Part shown: positions 18,054-25,354 of the stretch, piece after piece
Numbering within the stretch: the first letter of the stretch is position 1
Layout: the number at the start of each line of letters is the position of its first letter
Origin: Sulfurospirillum diekertiae
GTDB taxonomy: Bacteria; Campylobacterota; Campylobacteria; Campylobacterales; Sulfurospirillaceae
Direction: 5' to 3'
Length of the DNA stretch: 64,000 nucleotides
NCBI RefSeq assembly: GCF_011769985.2
Contig: NZ_CP039734.2
Span: 1,798,001 to 1,862,000, forward strand
Notes under the pieces: generated by a model
Databases searched by the model: none
Told to the model about the DNA's origin: nothing
What the model saw: only the letters and a program-made list of their open reading frames with translations
Made by a program: the position numbers and the translations under genes

Positions 18054-19025
18054 TCAAACGGTACCTTTTTCGTACTGTGAGCGCATTTTTTCTTTTTCAA
18101 TCTTATTTTTTTCTTTTAAAGCAAGTTTAGCCTTGTAGCCTTCTACACTGAAGCCAAGAACCTTTAAAAAAGGTGCGGAAATAAAGATAGAGCTGTAACA
18201 TCCTATGATAACACCTAGTAACATTGTAAAGCTAAATCCATGAATAATCTCGCCACCAAAGACATACAGTGTCAAAACAACAAAGAATACCGTCAATACC
18301 GTCAAAATTGTTCTTGAAAGTGTTTTAGAAACAGAGGTATTAATAACATGCATCAACTCCATATCTTTCGTGCTTTTGAGCTCTTCACGAATACGATCAT
18401 AAATAATAATGGTATCGTTAATCGAGTAACCAATCAGTGTCAAGATAGCCGCTAAAACATCTAAACTCATTTCAACATGAAAAAGAATCAGTGCACCACT
18501 GGTAATAGCCACATCATGTACCAATGTAATGATGGAAGCAACGGCAAAGCTCCATTCAAAGCGAACTGCTACATAAACCATAATACCTAACATACTCAAA
18601 ACGGCTGCCATAATGCCTTTTTGTCGCAGTTCACTTCCTACGACTGGTCCAACGATATCTACTTTTCGTACATCAAATTTACCAGAATCACTCAAAATAG
18701 ATCGTACTTTATCACCAACATCTTCGCTGACACCCCCTGATGTTGAGGCAAAACGAATTTGAATTTCTTCAGGAGAGCCAAACTCTGAGATAAGAGCACC
18801 TGAGAACATTTTATCTTTAGAAAGATCTTCTCTAATTTTATCAATAGGTGCTTTTTGTTCATATTTTAGTTGAACAATCGTACCTCCAGAAAAATCAATT
18901 CCGTACTCAAACCCTTTGGCAAAGAATAAAATAATAGAGAGCAGTGCCAATGAAAGTGTCGTTGCAATAAAAAAACGACTGACTTTCATAAAATCATATG
19001 TTTTATGTTGTGCAAAAAATTCCAT
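18054..19025 (-). CDS. secF: protein translocase subunit SecF
   Basis: Works with SecD and the proton-motive force to complete protein export. The 323-residue protein has six membrane helices, with GIDFSGGTIVQLKY in the first periplasmic part and the family motif GYSINDTIIIYDRIRE. The start at 19025 overlaps the secD stop as TAATG and has GAGGAG upstream; a longer in-frame start nine codons earlier is less likely. Confidence 0.97.
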   Translation of the reverse strand: MEFFAQHKTYDFMKVSRFFIATTLSLALLSIILFFAKGFEYGIDFSGGTIVQLKYEQKAPIDKIREDLSKDKMFSGALISEFGSPEEIQIRFASTSGGVSEDVGDKVRSILSDSGKFDVRKVDIVGPVVGSELRQKGIMAAVLSMLGIMVYVAVRFEWSFAVASIITLVHDVAITSGALILFHVEMSLDVLAAILTLIGYSINDTIIIYDRIREELKSTKDMELMHVINTSVSKTLSRTILTVLTVFFVVLTLYVFGGEIIHGFSFTMLLGVIIGCYSSIFISAPFLKVLGFSVEGYKAKLALKEKNKIEKEKMRSQYEKGTV

Positions 19026-20605
19026 TAGTGACTCCTCTTCATACCAAACCACAAGGAAAGGTTTTTACTTTTTTCAATGCGTGGCATAAAGAATTGATAA
19101 ATACCATGCGTTCCTAAAATGGCTGTTAGCATGGAGACACTAATACCAATAGCTGTACTAATGGCAAATCCTTTAATTGGCCCTGTTCCATACACATACA
19201 AAAGAACTGAAGTAATAATAGAGGTAATATTACTATCCAAAATAGCACTCATTGCATTTTCATACCCATGTTCAATCGCTTGAGCCATAGGCATACCTTG
19301 CCGCAACAGTTCTCGAATACGCTCATTAATAATAACGTTTGCATCCACCGCCATACCAATGGTCAAGACGATACCTGCCATACCGGGTAATGTCAATGTC
19401 GCTCCAAAAAGAGCCATAATAGCAATCAATAAAAAGAGGTTGACAATCAATGCGATATTGGCAACAACTCCCGCTAAACGATAATAAACAAGCATAAAGA
19501 CAGAGACCAGAACAAAGCCTGTAATCAGTGCAATCAAACTTGCCTTAATACTATCAGCCCCCAAAGAGGGTCCAATACTACGTTTTTCAAGAAGGGTCAC
19601 AGGAGCGAGTAATGCCCCACTACGAAGTGCAATAGCAACATCATGGGCTTCTTTAACGCTAAAACCACCACTAATTTGTCCACTACCACCACCAATACGC
19701 TCACGAATAACGGGATCTGAATAAACTTTATTATCCAAGACGATCGCCAAACGATTACCAATATTGCTCGCCGTAAAATCACCAAAGATTTTTGCACCCT
19801 CTGAATTCAACGTAAAATTAATCACAGGCTGATGCATTTCACTGAAAGAGACCTTAGCATCGGTTAGCATACTACCATCAAGGATAGGAATCTCTTTTAG
19901 AATATGACGAATGTTATCGCCTCTGGCATCAGGCAAAATGACATCACCATATTGTGCCGCTTCTGTTGGGCTCATTGTAGTGGTACGATCTTTACGTTTT
20001 TCATCTACCGCCATAAGCTGCAAATGTGCCGCTTTAGCAATCAATTCACGTGCACGCTGCTCATCATCCGCTGTTTTAATACCAGGAAGCTCTACCAAAA
20101 TTTTATCGTTACCTTGTTTTGCAACATTGGGCTCAGATAAACCAAATTGATCTAAACGGTTACGAATCGTCTCTACCGCTTGAGAAAGAGCATATTCGCG
20201 AATAACCTGTTTTTCTTGATCACTAAGCGAAAGGGTATAATGAAGAGCCTCTTTTGAAACTTGCAGACCACTAACGGTTTTAAGCATCTCATCAATTTTT
20301 TTCTCTTCATCTTTATCTAAAAGAGTAAAGGAGAGAAGTTCTTCATCAATACGGAAATCATCAATAATAATATCTCCGCTTTGCGCAAAAAATTTGATAC
20401 TTGAAGCGATAGATTTCATCTTTGACTTAATTGCTTCTTCTGTTTGGACACCCAAAAGCATATGAAGGCCGCCTTGAAGATCAAGACCTAAAGAAACTTT
20501 AGCACCTTTTTCGCTTTGCAAAAAAGTAGGTATTGACATCACTACTCCAAAGATAATCGCGATTAAAAAGATAACTAAACGATAGTTAAATTTTCCTCTA
20601 GTCAT
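19025..20605 (-). CDS. secD: protein translocase subunit SecD
   Basis: Sec accessory subunit, about 526 residues. It shows an N-terminal membrane helix, SLGLDLQGGLHMLLGV, the periplasmic P1 domain, and five C-terminal membrane helices with GMAVDANVIINERIRE. I choose the ATG at 20605, eight bases inside yajC, over an in-frame start 18 codons upstream because the shorter form matches the family N-terminus. The ribosome site is weak, so translation is probably coupled to yajC. Confidence 0.96.
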   Translation of the reverse strand: MTRGKFNYRLVIFLIAIIFGVVMSIPTFLQSEKGAKVSLGLDLQGGLHMLLGVQTEEAIKSKMKSIASSIKFFAQSGDIIIDDFRIDEELLSFTLLDKDEEKKIDEMLKTVSGLQVSKEALHYTLSLSDQEKQVIREYALSQAVETIRNRLDQFGLSEPNVAKQGNDKILVELPGIKTADDEQRARELIAKAAHLQLMAVDEKRKDRTTTMSPTEAAQYGDVILPDARGDNIRHILKEIPILDGSMLTDAKVSFSEMHQPVINFTLNSEGAKIFGDFTASNIGNRLAIVLDNKVYSDPVIRERIGGGSGQISGGFSVKEAHDVAIALRSGALLAPVTLLEKRSIGPSLGADSIKASLIALITGFVLVSVFMLVYYRLAGVVANIALIVNLFLLIAIMALFGATLTLPGMAGIVLTIGMAVDANVIINERIRELLRQGMPMAQAIEHGYENAMSAILDSNITSIITSVLLYVYGTGPIKGFAISTAIGISVSMLTAILGTHGIYQFFMPRIEKSKNLSLWFGMKRSH

Positions 20606-20873
20606 CGATTTTCTTTGCAATATATTCTCTTGAAACCTTGACAATGACGCCTTCATCATTAAGCTTAACTTTGATAGAATCTTCCTCAGGTTTCACGACT
20701 TCACAGATTAAACCACCACTTGTAATCACTTTATCGCCTTTTTTAAGTGCATCAAGCATTTCTTTATGCTTTTTTACCTGTTTTTGTTGTGGTCTAATCA
20801 CAAGAAAATAAAAAATTGCGAAAAGAACAACGAGGGGAAGTAAAGAAGAGAGTAAACTAGCAGAACCTTGCAT
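20598..20873 (-). CDS. yajC: preprotein translocase subunit YajC
   Basis: A single-pass membrane protein of 91 residues. The N-terminal helix LLSSLLPLVVLFAIFYFLVI is followed by RPQQKQVKKHKEML and a beta-rich cytosolic part (GDKVITSGG). It is first of yajC-secD-secF and divergent from lnt, with only 11 bases between the two genes' starts, so their promoters must overlap the opposing coding sequences. Confidence 0.96.
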   Translation of the reverse strand: MQGSASLLSSLLPLVVLFAIFYFLVIRPQQKQVKKHKEMLDALKKGDKVITSGGLICEVVKPEEDSIKVKLNDEGVIVKVSREYIAKKIDD

Positions 20874-20884
20874 GGAAATCCTTT

Positions 20885-22120
20885 ATGAAAAAAAATTTAG
20901 ATATTTATTTTACCCGCATTTACATAATAAAAGCCTTTGTTATTGCTTTATGTCTTTGTGCTTTTATCTACCTTGCGTATTTTAAACTTACATTCCTCAC
21001 ACTTAACTCTTTACTCGCCCTAACAGGCTTTTACCTACTTTTAGGTGAAAATCGTATTGTCTGGTTTTGGAGTGGATTTTTCACAGGGCTTTTATGGTTT
21101 TATTGGATTAGTTTTAGTTTTGTTTATTATGACTTGGTATTTCTGATACCGTTTATTATTCTTGGGATTGCATTAGTGTATGGGTTTCTTTTTTGGCTTA
21201 TTGGAAGGCTTGGAAGCTCTATTTACGTACAACTTCCACTCCTTTTTGGGATCAGTTTTGTAGATCCTTTTCGTTTTAATTGGCTCAAACTGCAACTGAC
21301 CTTGATTGATACCTATTTTTCAACATCCCTGCTCTCCTTTGGACTGTTTTTAAGTGCTATAACGCTGTTTAAAGTATTACCCAAATGGACGAAAAGCTTT
21401 GCGGTGATCCCCCTCATTGCGGCACTTTCATTTCATTCATCACAAACGATGCCTGAAACACCCCTAGATGTCGCTATACCAACCATGAATATTCCTCAAT
21501 CACAGCGTTGGGATGAGGCATATCAACAAAAAGCAATTGATCTTAATTTTGCCTTGATTGAAAAAGCGATTGCGGAACACAAAGAGCTCATTATTTTACC
21601 GGAAAGTGCTTTTCCACTCTATCTTAACCGAGCTCCTCGTTTAATTGCCTCTCTCAAAAAATATTCAGAGCAGATTGCCATTGTGGCAGGTTCTTTAACC
21701 TATGAAGAAGATCAAGGATTTTTTAACTCATCGTATCTTTTTCTAAAAGGGGAGATGCAAATCGCTCATAAAATTATTCTTGTCCCTTTTGGTGAAGAGG
21801 TTCCTTTCCCTGCATTTATCGTTGAGATCATCAATAAACTCTTTTTTGATGGGGCAAAAGACTATCAAAAAGCGAAAGCACCGCAAGATTTTGTCATCAA
21901 TGGCGTTACCTTTAGAAGTGCTATTTGTTATGAAGGAACCAATGATAAGCTTTTTGTTGGCAATCCAAAACAGATGATTGTTGTGAGCAATAACGCGTGG
22001 TTTACACCATCTACAGAGCAAACCTTGCAATATCTCTTGCTACGCTATTATGCAAAAAAATATCAAACGATTATTTACCATAGTGCCAATAGTGGAAAAA
22101 GCGGAATTATATACCCCTAA
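20885..22120 (+). CDS. lnt: apolipoprotein N-acyltransferase
   Basis: Adds the third acyl chain to lipoproteins in the inner membrane. The 411-residue protein has about six N-terminal membrane helices, then the nitrilase-like periplasmic domain with the catalytic triad: Glu in LPESAFPLY, Lys in AHKIILVPFGEEVPF, Cys in FRSAICYEGT. The ORF ends just after HSANSGKSGIIYP, so the C-terminal membrane helix found in E. coli Lnt is absent; I think short forms occur in this phylum, but truncation is possible. It fits with the lipoproteins encoded nearby (lptE, thioredoxin-like). Confidence 0.92.
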   Translation: MKKNLDIYFTRIYIIKAFVIALCLCAFIYLAYFKLTFLTLNSLLALTGFYLLLGENRIVWFWSGFFTGLLWFYWISFSFVYYDLVFLIPFIILGIALVYGFLFWLIGRLGSSIYVQLPLLFGISFVDPFRFNWLKLQLTLIDTYFSTSLLSFGLFLSAITLFKVLPKWTKSFAVIPLIAALSFHSSQTMPETPLDVAIPTMNIPQSQRWDEAYQQKAIDLNFALIEKAIAEHKELIILPESAFPLYLNRAPRLIASLKKYSEQIAIVAGSLTYEEDQGFFNSSYLFLKGEMQIAHKIILVPFGEEVPFPAFIVEIINKLFFDGAKDYQKAKAPQDFVINGVTFRSAICYEGTNDKLFVGNPKQMIVVSNNAWFTPSTEQTLQYLLLRYYAKKYQTIIYHSANSGKSGIIYP

Positions 22121-22125
22121 GAGTC

Positions 22126-22178
22126 TATTTCTCATGTAAAAGTTACGCGAAATCCACGATAGCTTTTACAGAGAAATA
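22126..22178. terminator. long imperfect hairpin between lnt and metK
   Basis: TATTTCTCATGTAAAAG (22126-22142) pairs with CTTTTACAGAGAAATA (22163-22178) with one bulged base and a 20-base loop. It is between convergent gene ends, so it may be a bidirectional terminator, although no T-run follows. Confidence 0.4.
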
Positions 22179-22180
22179 TC

Positions 22181-22192
22181 TTTACATGTAAA
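22181..22192. repeat. intergenic copy of the palindrome TTTACATGTAAA
   Basis: Exact copy directly abutting the metK stop codon, between the convergent lnt and metK genes and just beyond the long hairpin. Confidence 0.85.
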
Positions 22193-23407
22193 CTATTTTT
22201 TGAGTGCTTTAAAGAGTTCTAAACTATCCAGCTGTTCCCACGGATAATCACTCTGTCCTACTTGTCCACGTGCCGCAACATCAGCATACAAGAAAGTATC
22301 ACTGCTTGGTTTATCAAGCCCAAATTTGTTGGTAATCCAGCGTGGTGTGAGACTAAATGTTTCAAGTACAAAAGAAGAGAGCTCATCATCACTGATGCTC
22401 GTATACGTTCCTGATGTATCAACAGCAATTGAGACAGGTTTTGCAACACCAATAGCGTAAGAGAGTTGAACGGAGCATTTTTTTGCAAGACCCGCTGCTA
22501 CGATATGTTTAGCAATCCAACGTGCCGCATACAAACCACTACGATCCACTTTGGTGTAATCTTTACTGGATTGCGCACCGCCACCAATCGGAGAGTAACC
22601 ACCAAAACTATCGACAATCAATTTACGACCCGTAAGCCCAGAATCGTGAAGTGAACTATGGTTCACATAACGACCCGTTGGGTTAATGTGGATAATCGTA
22701 TTGTTGGGATCATAAAGTTCGGTTGGAAGTCCTGTATCGTCAATTAAGCCTTTAATCAAAACACGTACTTCTTCAATCGGAAGACTCTCATTCGAAGGTG
22801 CTGAGACAACAATCGTATGAATTTTTTGCGGTTTGCACTCTTCAAAATTTTGTTTCGTACCATAATCAACCGTTACTTGTGTTTTAATATCCACACCCAA
22901 TTTATGGTTGTGAGTGAGTGCATAATTATAAACTTTATCGCACAACATTCTGGCATACGTAATCGCAGCTGGCATAAAATCAGCCGTTTCAGAAGAGGCA
23001 AAACCAAACATAATGCCTTGATCGCCTGCACCAATTTCACCGCTTTCTTGATCAACACCTTGGTTGATATCACTGCTTTGCTGGTTGAGAAGCACTTGAA
23101 CTTTGACTTCATCGGGATGCAAACATTGTTCTTTCGTAAAGGCTGATTTTCCATCATAACCAATTTTAGCGAGTGCATCTTTAACGATTTTCTCATAATC
23201 CGCAAAGGAGAGAATACTTTTGGTATTGACCTCGCCACCAATGATGACATGTTTACCTGCGACGAAAACTTCACTGGCAACGCGTGAGTTTTTATCGGCA
23301 ATAATAAGTGCATCAACAATGCTATCCGCAATGATATCGGCACATTTGTCAGGGTGACCTGGACTGACTACTTCAGAGGTAAAAAGGTAGTGTTTTGTGT
23401 GTTCCAT
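22193..23407 (-). CDS. metK: S-adenosylmethionine synthetase
   Basis: Makes SAM from methionine and ATP. It shows FTSEVVSPGHPDKCADIIADS at the N-terminus, GAGDQGIMFGFA, the P-loop-like region GGYSPIGGGAQSSKDYTKVDRS and ARWIAKHIVAAGL. I use the ATG at 23407 (404 residues), which matches the family start; an in-frame GTG 39 bases upstream adds a Lys-rich tail without homology. The 321 bases upstream are unusual (see the leader entries). A palindrome site abuts its stop. Confidence 0.96.
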   Translation of the reverse strand: MEHTKHYLFTSEVVSPGHPDKCADIIADSIVDALIIADKNSRVASEVFVAGKHVIIGGEVNTKSILSFADYEKIVKDALAKIGYDGKSAFTKEQCLHPDEVKVQVLLNQQSSDINQGVDQESGEIGAGDQGIMFGFASSETADFMPAAITYARMLCDKVYNYALTHNHKLGVDIKTQVTVDYGTKQNFEECKPQKIHTIVVSAPSNESLPIEEVRVLIKGLIDDTGLPTELYDPNNTIIHINPTGRYVNHSSLHDSGLTGRKLIVDSFGGYSPIGGGAQSSKDYTKVDRSGLYAARWIAKHIVAAGLAKKCSVQLSYAIGVAKPVSIAVDTSGTYTSISDDELSSFVLETFSLTPRWITNKFGLDKPSSDTFLYADVAARGQVGQSDYPWEQLDSLELFKALKK

Positions 23408-23487
23408 TTTTGTTTTCCATTTCTTTGTTTTCCCGTCTTCAAACACGCTTAAAAAAACGCTTGTTTTAATCCTTTCAGGAATAAAAC

Positions 23488-23531
23488 GCTTGTTTTTTTA
23501 AACTTTTATGCTTGTTTTTTTAAACTTTTAT
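23488..23531. repeat. two tandem 22-base repeats in the metK leader
   Basis: Units 23488-23509 and 23510-23531 are identical (GCTTG, seven T, AAACTTTTAT). A partial third copy, AAAACGCTTGTTTT, starts at 23454. Confidence 0.8.
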
Positions 23532-23564
23532 GCTTTCGAGCAAAGCATCTCAAGCATAAAGTTT
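23522..23564 (-). promoter_or_regulatory. alternative hairpins in the metK leader
   Basis: On the metK-sense strand AAACTTTATGCTT (23564 to 23552) can pair with AAGCATAAAAGTTT (23535 to 23522) with one bulge. The inner ATGCTTT (23548 to 23542) can instead pair with AAAGCAT (23536 to 23530). The two structures exclude each other, which is the logic of an attenuator, though no T-run follows on that strand. Confidence 0.35.
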
Positions 23565-23596
23565 GAAAACTCGTTTTCCATCCTTTTGTTTTCCAT
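23528..23596 (-). other. candidate 22-codon leader-peptide ORF
   Basis: ATG to TAA, 22 codons of which four are Met, ending inside the right arm of the alternative hairpin. The start sequence AAATGGAAAACAAAA (23598 to 23584) is an exact 15-base copy of the sequence just before the metK ATG (23422 to 23408), and both are followed by ATGGAA. The ribosome site is weak, so translation is unproven. Confidence 0.2.
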
Positions 23597-23649
23597 TTAG
23601 GGTTTCTTGAAGAGACGAAACATCAAATAAAATTAAAAGTTTGAACCAA

Positions 23650-23668
23650 GGCTCCGGTGAGCCCACCG
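23650..23668 (-). promoter_or_regulatory. compact GC-rich element with two interlocking stems
   Basis: On the metK-sense strand CGGTGGGCTCACCGGAGCC contains CGGTG/CACCG and, overlapping it, GGCTC/GAGCC. It could be the terminator of the permease gene (no T-run seen) or part of a folded leader RNA. Confidence 0.3.
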
Positions 23669-23728
23669 CTTATTTATAAGGAGTATATTACTCTCTTTAA
23701 TCTAAAAATTTCTTTGATTGTAGGGTTA

Positions 23729-24622
23729 CTATGAAATGATTAGATTCCATAAACCAATGCTCACGAACGAGAAAAGAATGCCTACGGCAAGAGCGTTAAT
23801 CAAAAGTGCTTTGTTCAACCCTCCTCTGATACCAAAAACAACAGCCAGTGTCATCGGAGGCATCGCTGTTTCCAAAAAAGTTACTTTCACCCAATCCTCT
23901 TTTAAATCAACCCAAAAGTAAAGACCCATGAGTATCAAAAATGGAGCAACCACCATCTTTAAACACAAAGCGATCATATTCTCTTTAAAATAGAGCGATA
24001 AGGTACGAAACTCTAACTTCATACCAACGATGGCTGTCACTAGAGGAATTAACGTCGCTTGGAATTTATCAAGTATGCTCTCAATAAGTGGAGGAAAATC
24101 CGTTCCATGAAATCCAACAGCAACGACAACCGCCATCAAAGGAGGCGAAAAAAATATCTGTTTTGCCACATCTCGTCCCCGCTGCTCTTCTCCTCCACCC
24201 CACGCAATGAGCGCTATTCCAAACGTCATTAAGGCAATAAACGTACCAATTTGATCATACACAAGCGCATAACTGACATGATTGAGTGAATAAAAGGACT
24301 CGATGAAAGAAAAGCCAACAAAGCCTGTATTGCCAAAACCGACAATAACCATCATCGTGACCAGATTTTTACGATCCATTTTCAAAAATCGTCCCGCACT
24401 ATATCCCAGTACCAAAGAGAGTGCCATGGTGCTATAGGCAATAAGAATGATTGAAAAAACTTCATGATTAAACGTCATATGAGGTATTTTGGAAAGAGCA
24501 AGTGCAGGCAAGGAGAAGTAGAGTACAAATTCGGTTAAAGCTTCAGAAATATCGTGTTTGATGGTTTTAAAAATGTATCCTAACGCAACAAAAATAAAAA
24601 CGGGAGCAACGTGTTCAATCAT
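23729..24622 (-). CDS. AEC-family transporter
   Basis: An integral membrane protein of 297 residues with about ten hydrophobic helices in two repeats, as in the auxin efflux carrier family. The family features GYIFKTIKHD in the first loop, VGFGNTGFVGF in the middle (discontinuous helix) and AMPPMTLAVVFG in the second half are visible. The substrate of bacterial members is usually a small carboxylate, but nothing here identifies it. It starts 40 bases after aat, with a palindrome site (24634-24645) in the gap. Confidence 0.85.
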   Translation of the reverse strand: MIEHVAPVFIFVALGYIFKTIKHDISEALTEFVLYFSLPALALSKIPHMTFNHEVFSIILIAYSTMALSLVLGYSAGRFLKMDRKNLVTMMVIVGFGNTGFVGFSFIESFYSLNHVSYALVYDQIGTFIALMTFGIALIAWGGGEEQRGRDVAKQIFFSPPLMAVVVAVGFHGTDFPPLIESILDKFQATLIPLVTAIVGMKLEFRTLSLYFKENMIALCLKMVVAPFLILMGLYFWVDLKEDWVKVTFLETAMPPMTLAVVFGIRGGLNKALLINALAVGILFSFVSIGLWNLIIS

Positions 24623-24633
24623 CTCAAACTTCT

Positions 24634-24645
24634 TTTACATGTAAA
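24634..24645. repeat. intergenic copy of the palindrome TTTACATGTAAA
   Basis: Exact copy in the 39-base gap between the aat stop and the AEC transporter start, within the leader of the latter. Confidence 0.85.
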
Positions 24646-24661
24646 GATAAAAGGCATACCA

Positions 24662-25354
24662 TCACCATGCTTTTGTCGTGCAATTTTCTAAAGCATTTTC
24701 TAACATTGCTAGAAATTTCTCGCGTGGTATCACCGATGCACCTAAAGATTGAAGATGATCGGTGGGAAGTTGACAGTCAATAAAATCGCCTCCCAAGCTT
24801 TTCACTTTTTTACAAAGTCCTATTAACGCAGCCTTTGAAGCATCACGCTTTATTGAGAACATTGACTCGCCGCAAAATACGCCACCAAGGTAGAGTCCAT
24901 ACAAGCCACCGACCAATTCACCCTCAAAAAAGCACTCGACGGAATGTGCAAACCCTTTTACATGTAAAGTACAAAAAGCCGCGATCAAATCTTCGCTGAT
25001 CCAGCTTTTTTGACCTTTGGCAAGCCTCGTTTCCAAACACAAACGCATCACTTGTTCAAAGCAGGTGTCATAGCGTATTTCAAAATGTTTCATGCTTTTG
25101 ATTAAACTTTTAGAGATTTTAATGTCAGAGGGAAAGAGCACAAGCCTAGGATCGGGCGACCACCACAAAATGGGATCGCCCTCGTTAAACCATGGGAAAA
25201 TACCTTGAACATAAGCACGAAGGAGTCGCTCAGGTTTGAGATCACCACCCCATGCTAAAAGTCCCTCATCGCTGGCATCTTCGGGATCAGGGAAGGTATA
25301 ATCATTCGGATGCAGCTGCGGGATGAGTCTCTTAGTTGCCACCGCTGTATTCAA
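24662..25354 (-). CDS. aat: leucyl/phenylalanyl-tRNA-protein transferase
   Basis: Attaches Leu or Phe to proteins with N-terminal Arg or Lys and so makes N-degrons. The 230-residue protein has FPDPEDASDEGLLAWGGDL, YVQGIFPWFNEGDPILWWSPDPR and FCGESMFSIKRDASK, all family signatures. It overlaps clpA by 23 bases and is co-transcribed with clpS-clpA, which recognise and degrade its products. The start is TTG with GGGTG upstream; a GTG four codons later is possible. Exact palindrome at 24957-24968 (LHVK). Confidence 0.95.
   Translation of the reverse strand: MNTAVATKRLIPQLHPNDYTFPDPEDASDEGLLAWGGDLKPERLLRAYVQGIFPWFNEGDPILWWSPDPRLVLFPSDIKISKSLIKSMKHFEIRYDTCFEQVMRLCLETRLAKGQKSWISEDLIAAFCTLHVKGFAHSVECFFEGELVGGLYGLYLGGVFCGESMFSIKRDASKAALIGLCKKVKSLGGDFIDCQLPTDHLQSLGASVIPREKFLAMLENALENCTTKAW

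Larger units (their letters stand above)
23408..23728 (-). promoter_or_regulatory. 321-base gene-free leader upstream of metK
   Basis: This is the only gap over 300 bases in the window. It lies after the AEC permease gene and before metK, both leftward. It holds two 22-base tandem repeats, an imperfect inverted repeat with an alternative inner hairpin, a second copy of the metK start region, a 22-codon Met-rich ORF, and a compact GC-rich element at 23650-23668. Together these suggest a regulatory mRNA leader. I do not recognise any known SAM riboswitch in it. Confidence 0.4.

Noticed and set aside
22121..22190. A frameshift that would extend lnt
   Set aside because: Other frames give only about eight more residues before a stop, which cannot restore a membrane helix.
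23488..23531. CRISPR-like or phase-variable repeat array
   Set aside because: Only two full 22-base units directly abutting, without spacers.
23408..23728. A known SAM riboswitch upstream of metK
   Set aside because: I could not find the conserved core of SAM-I, SAM-II or related classes that I remember; only generic hairpins are visible.
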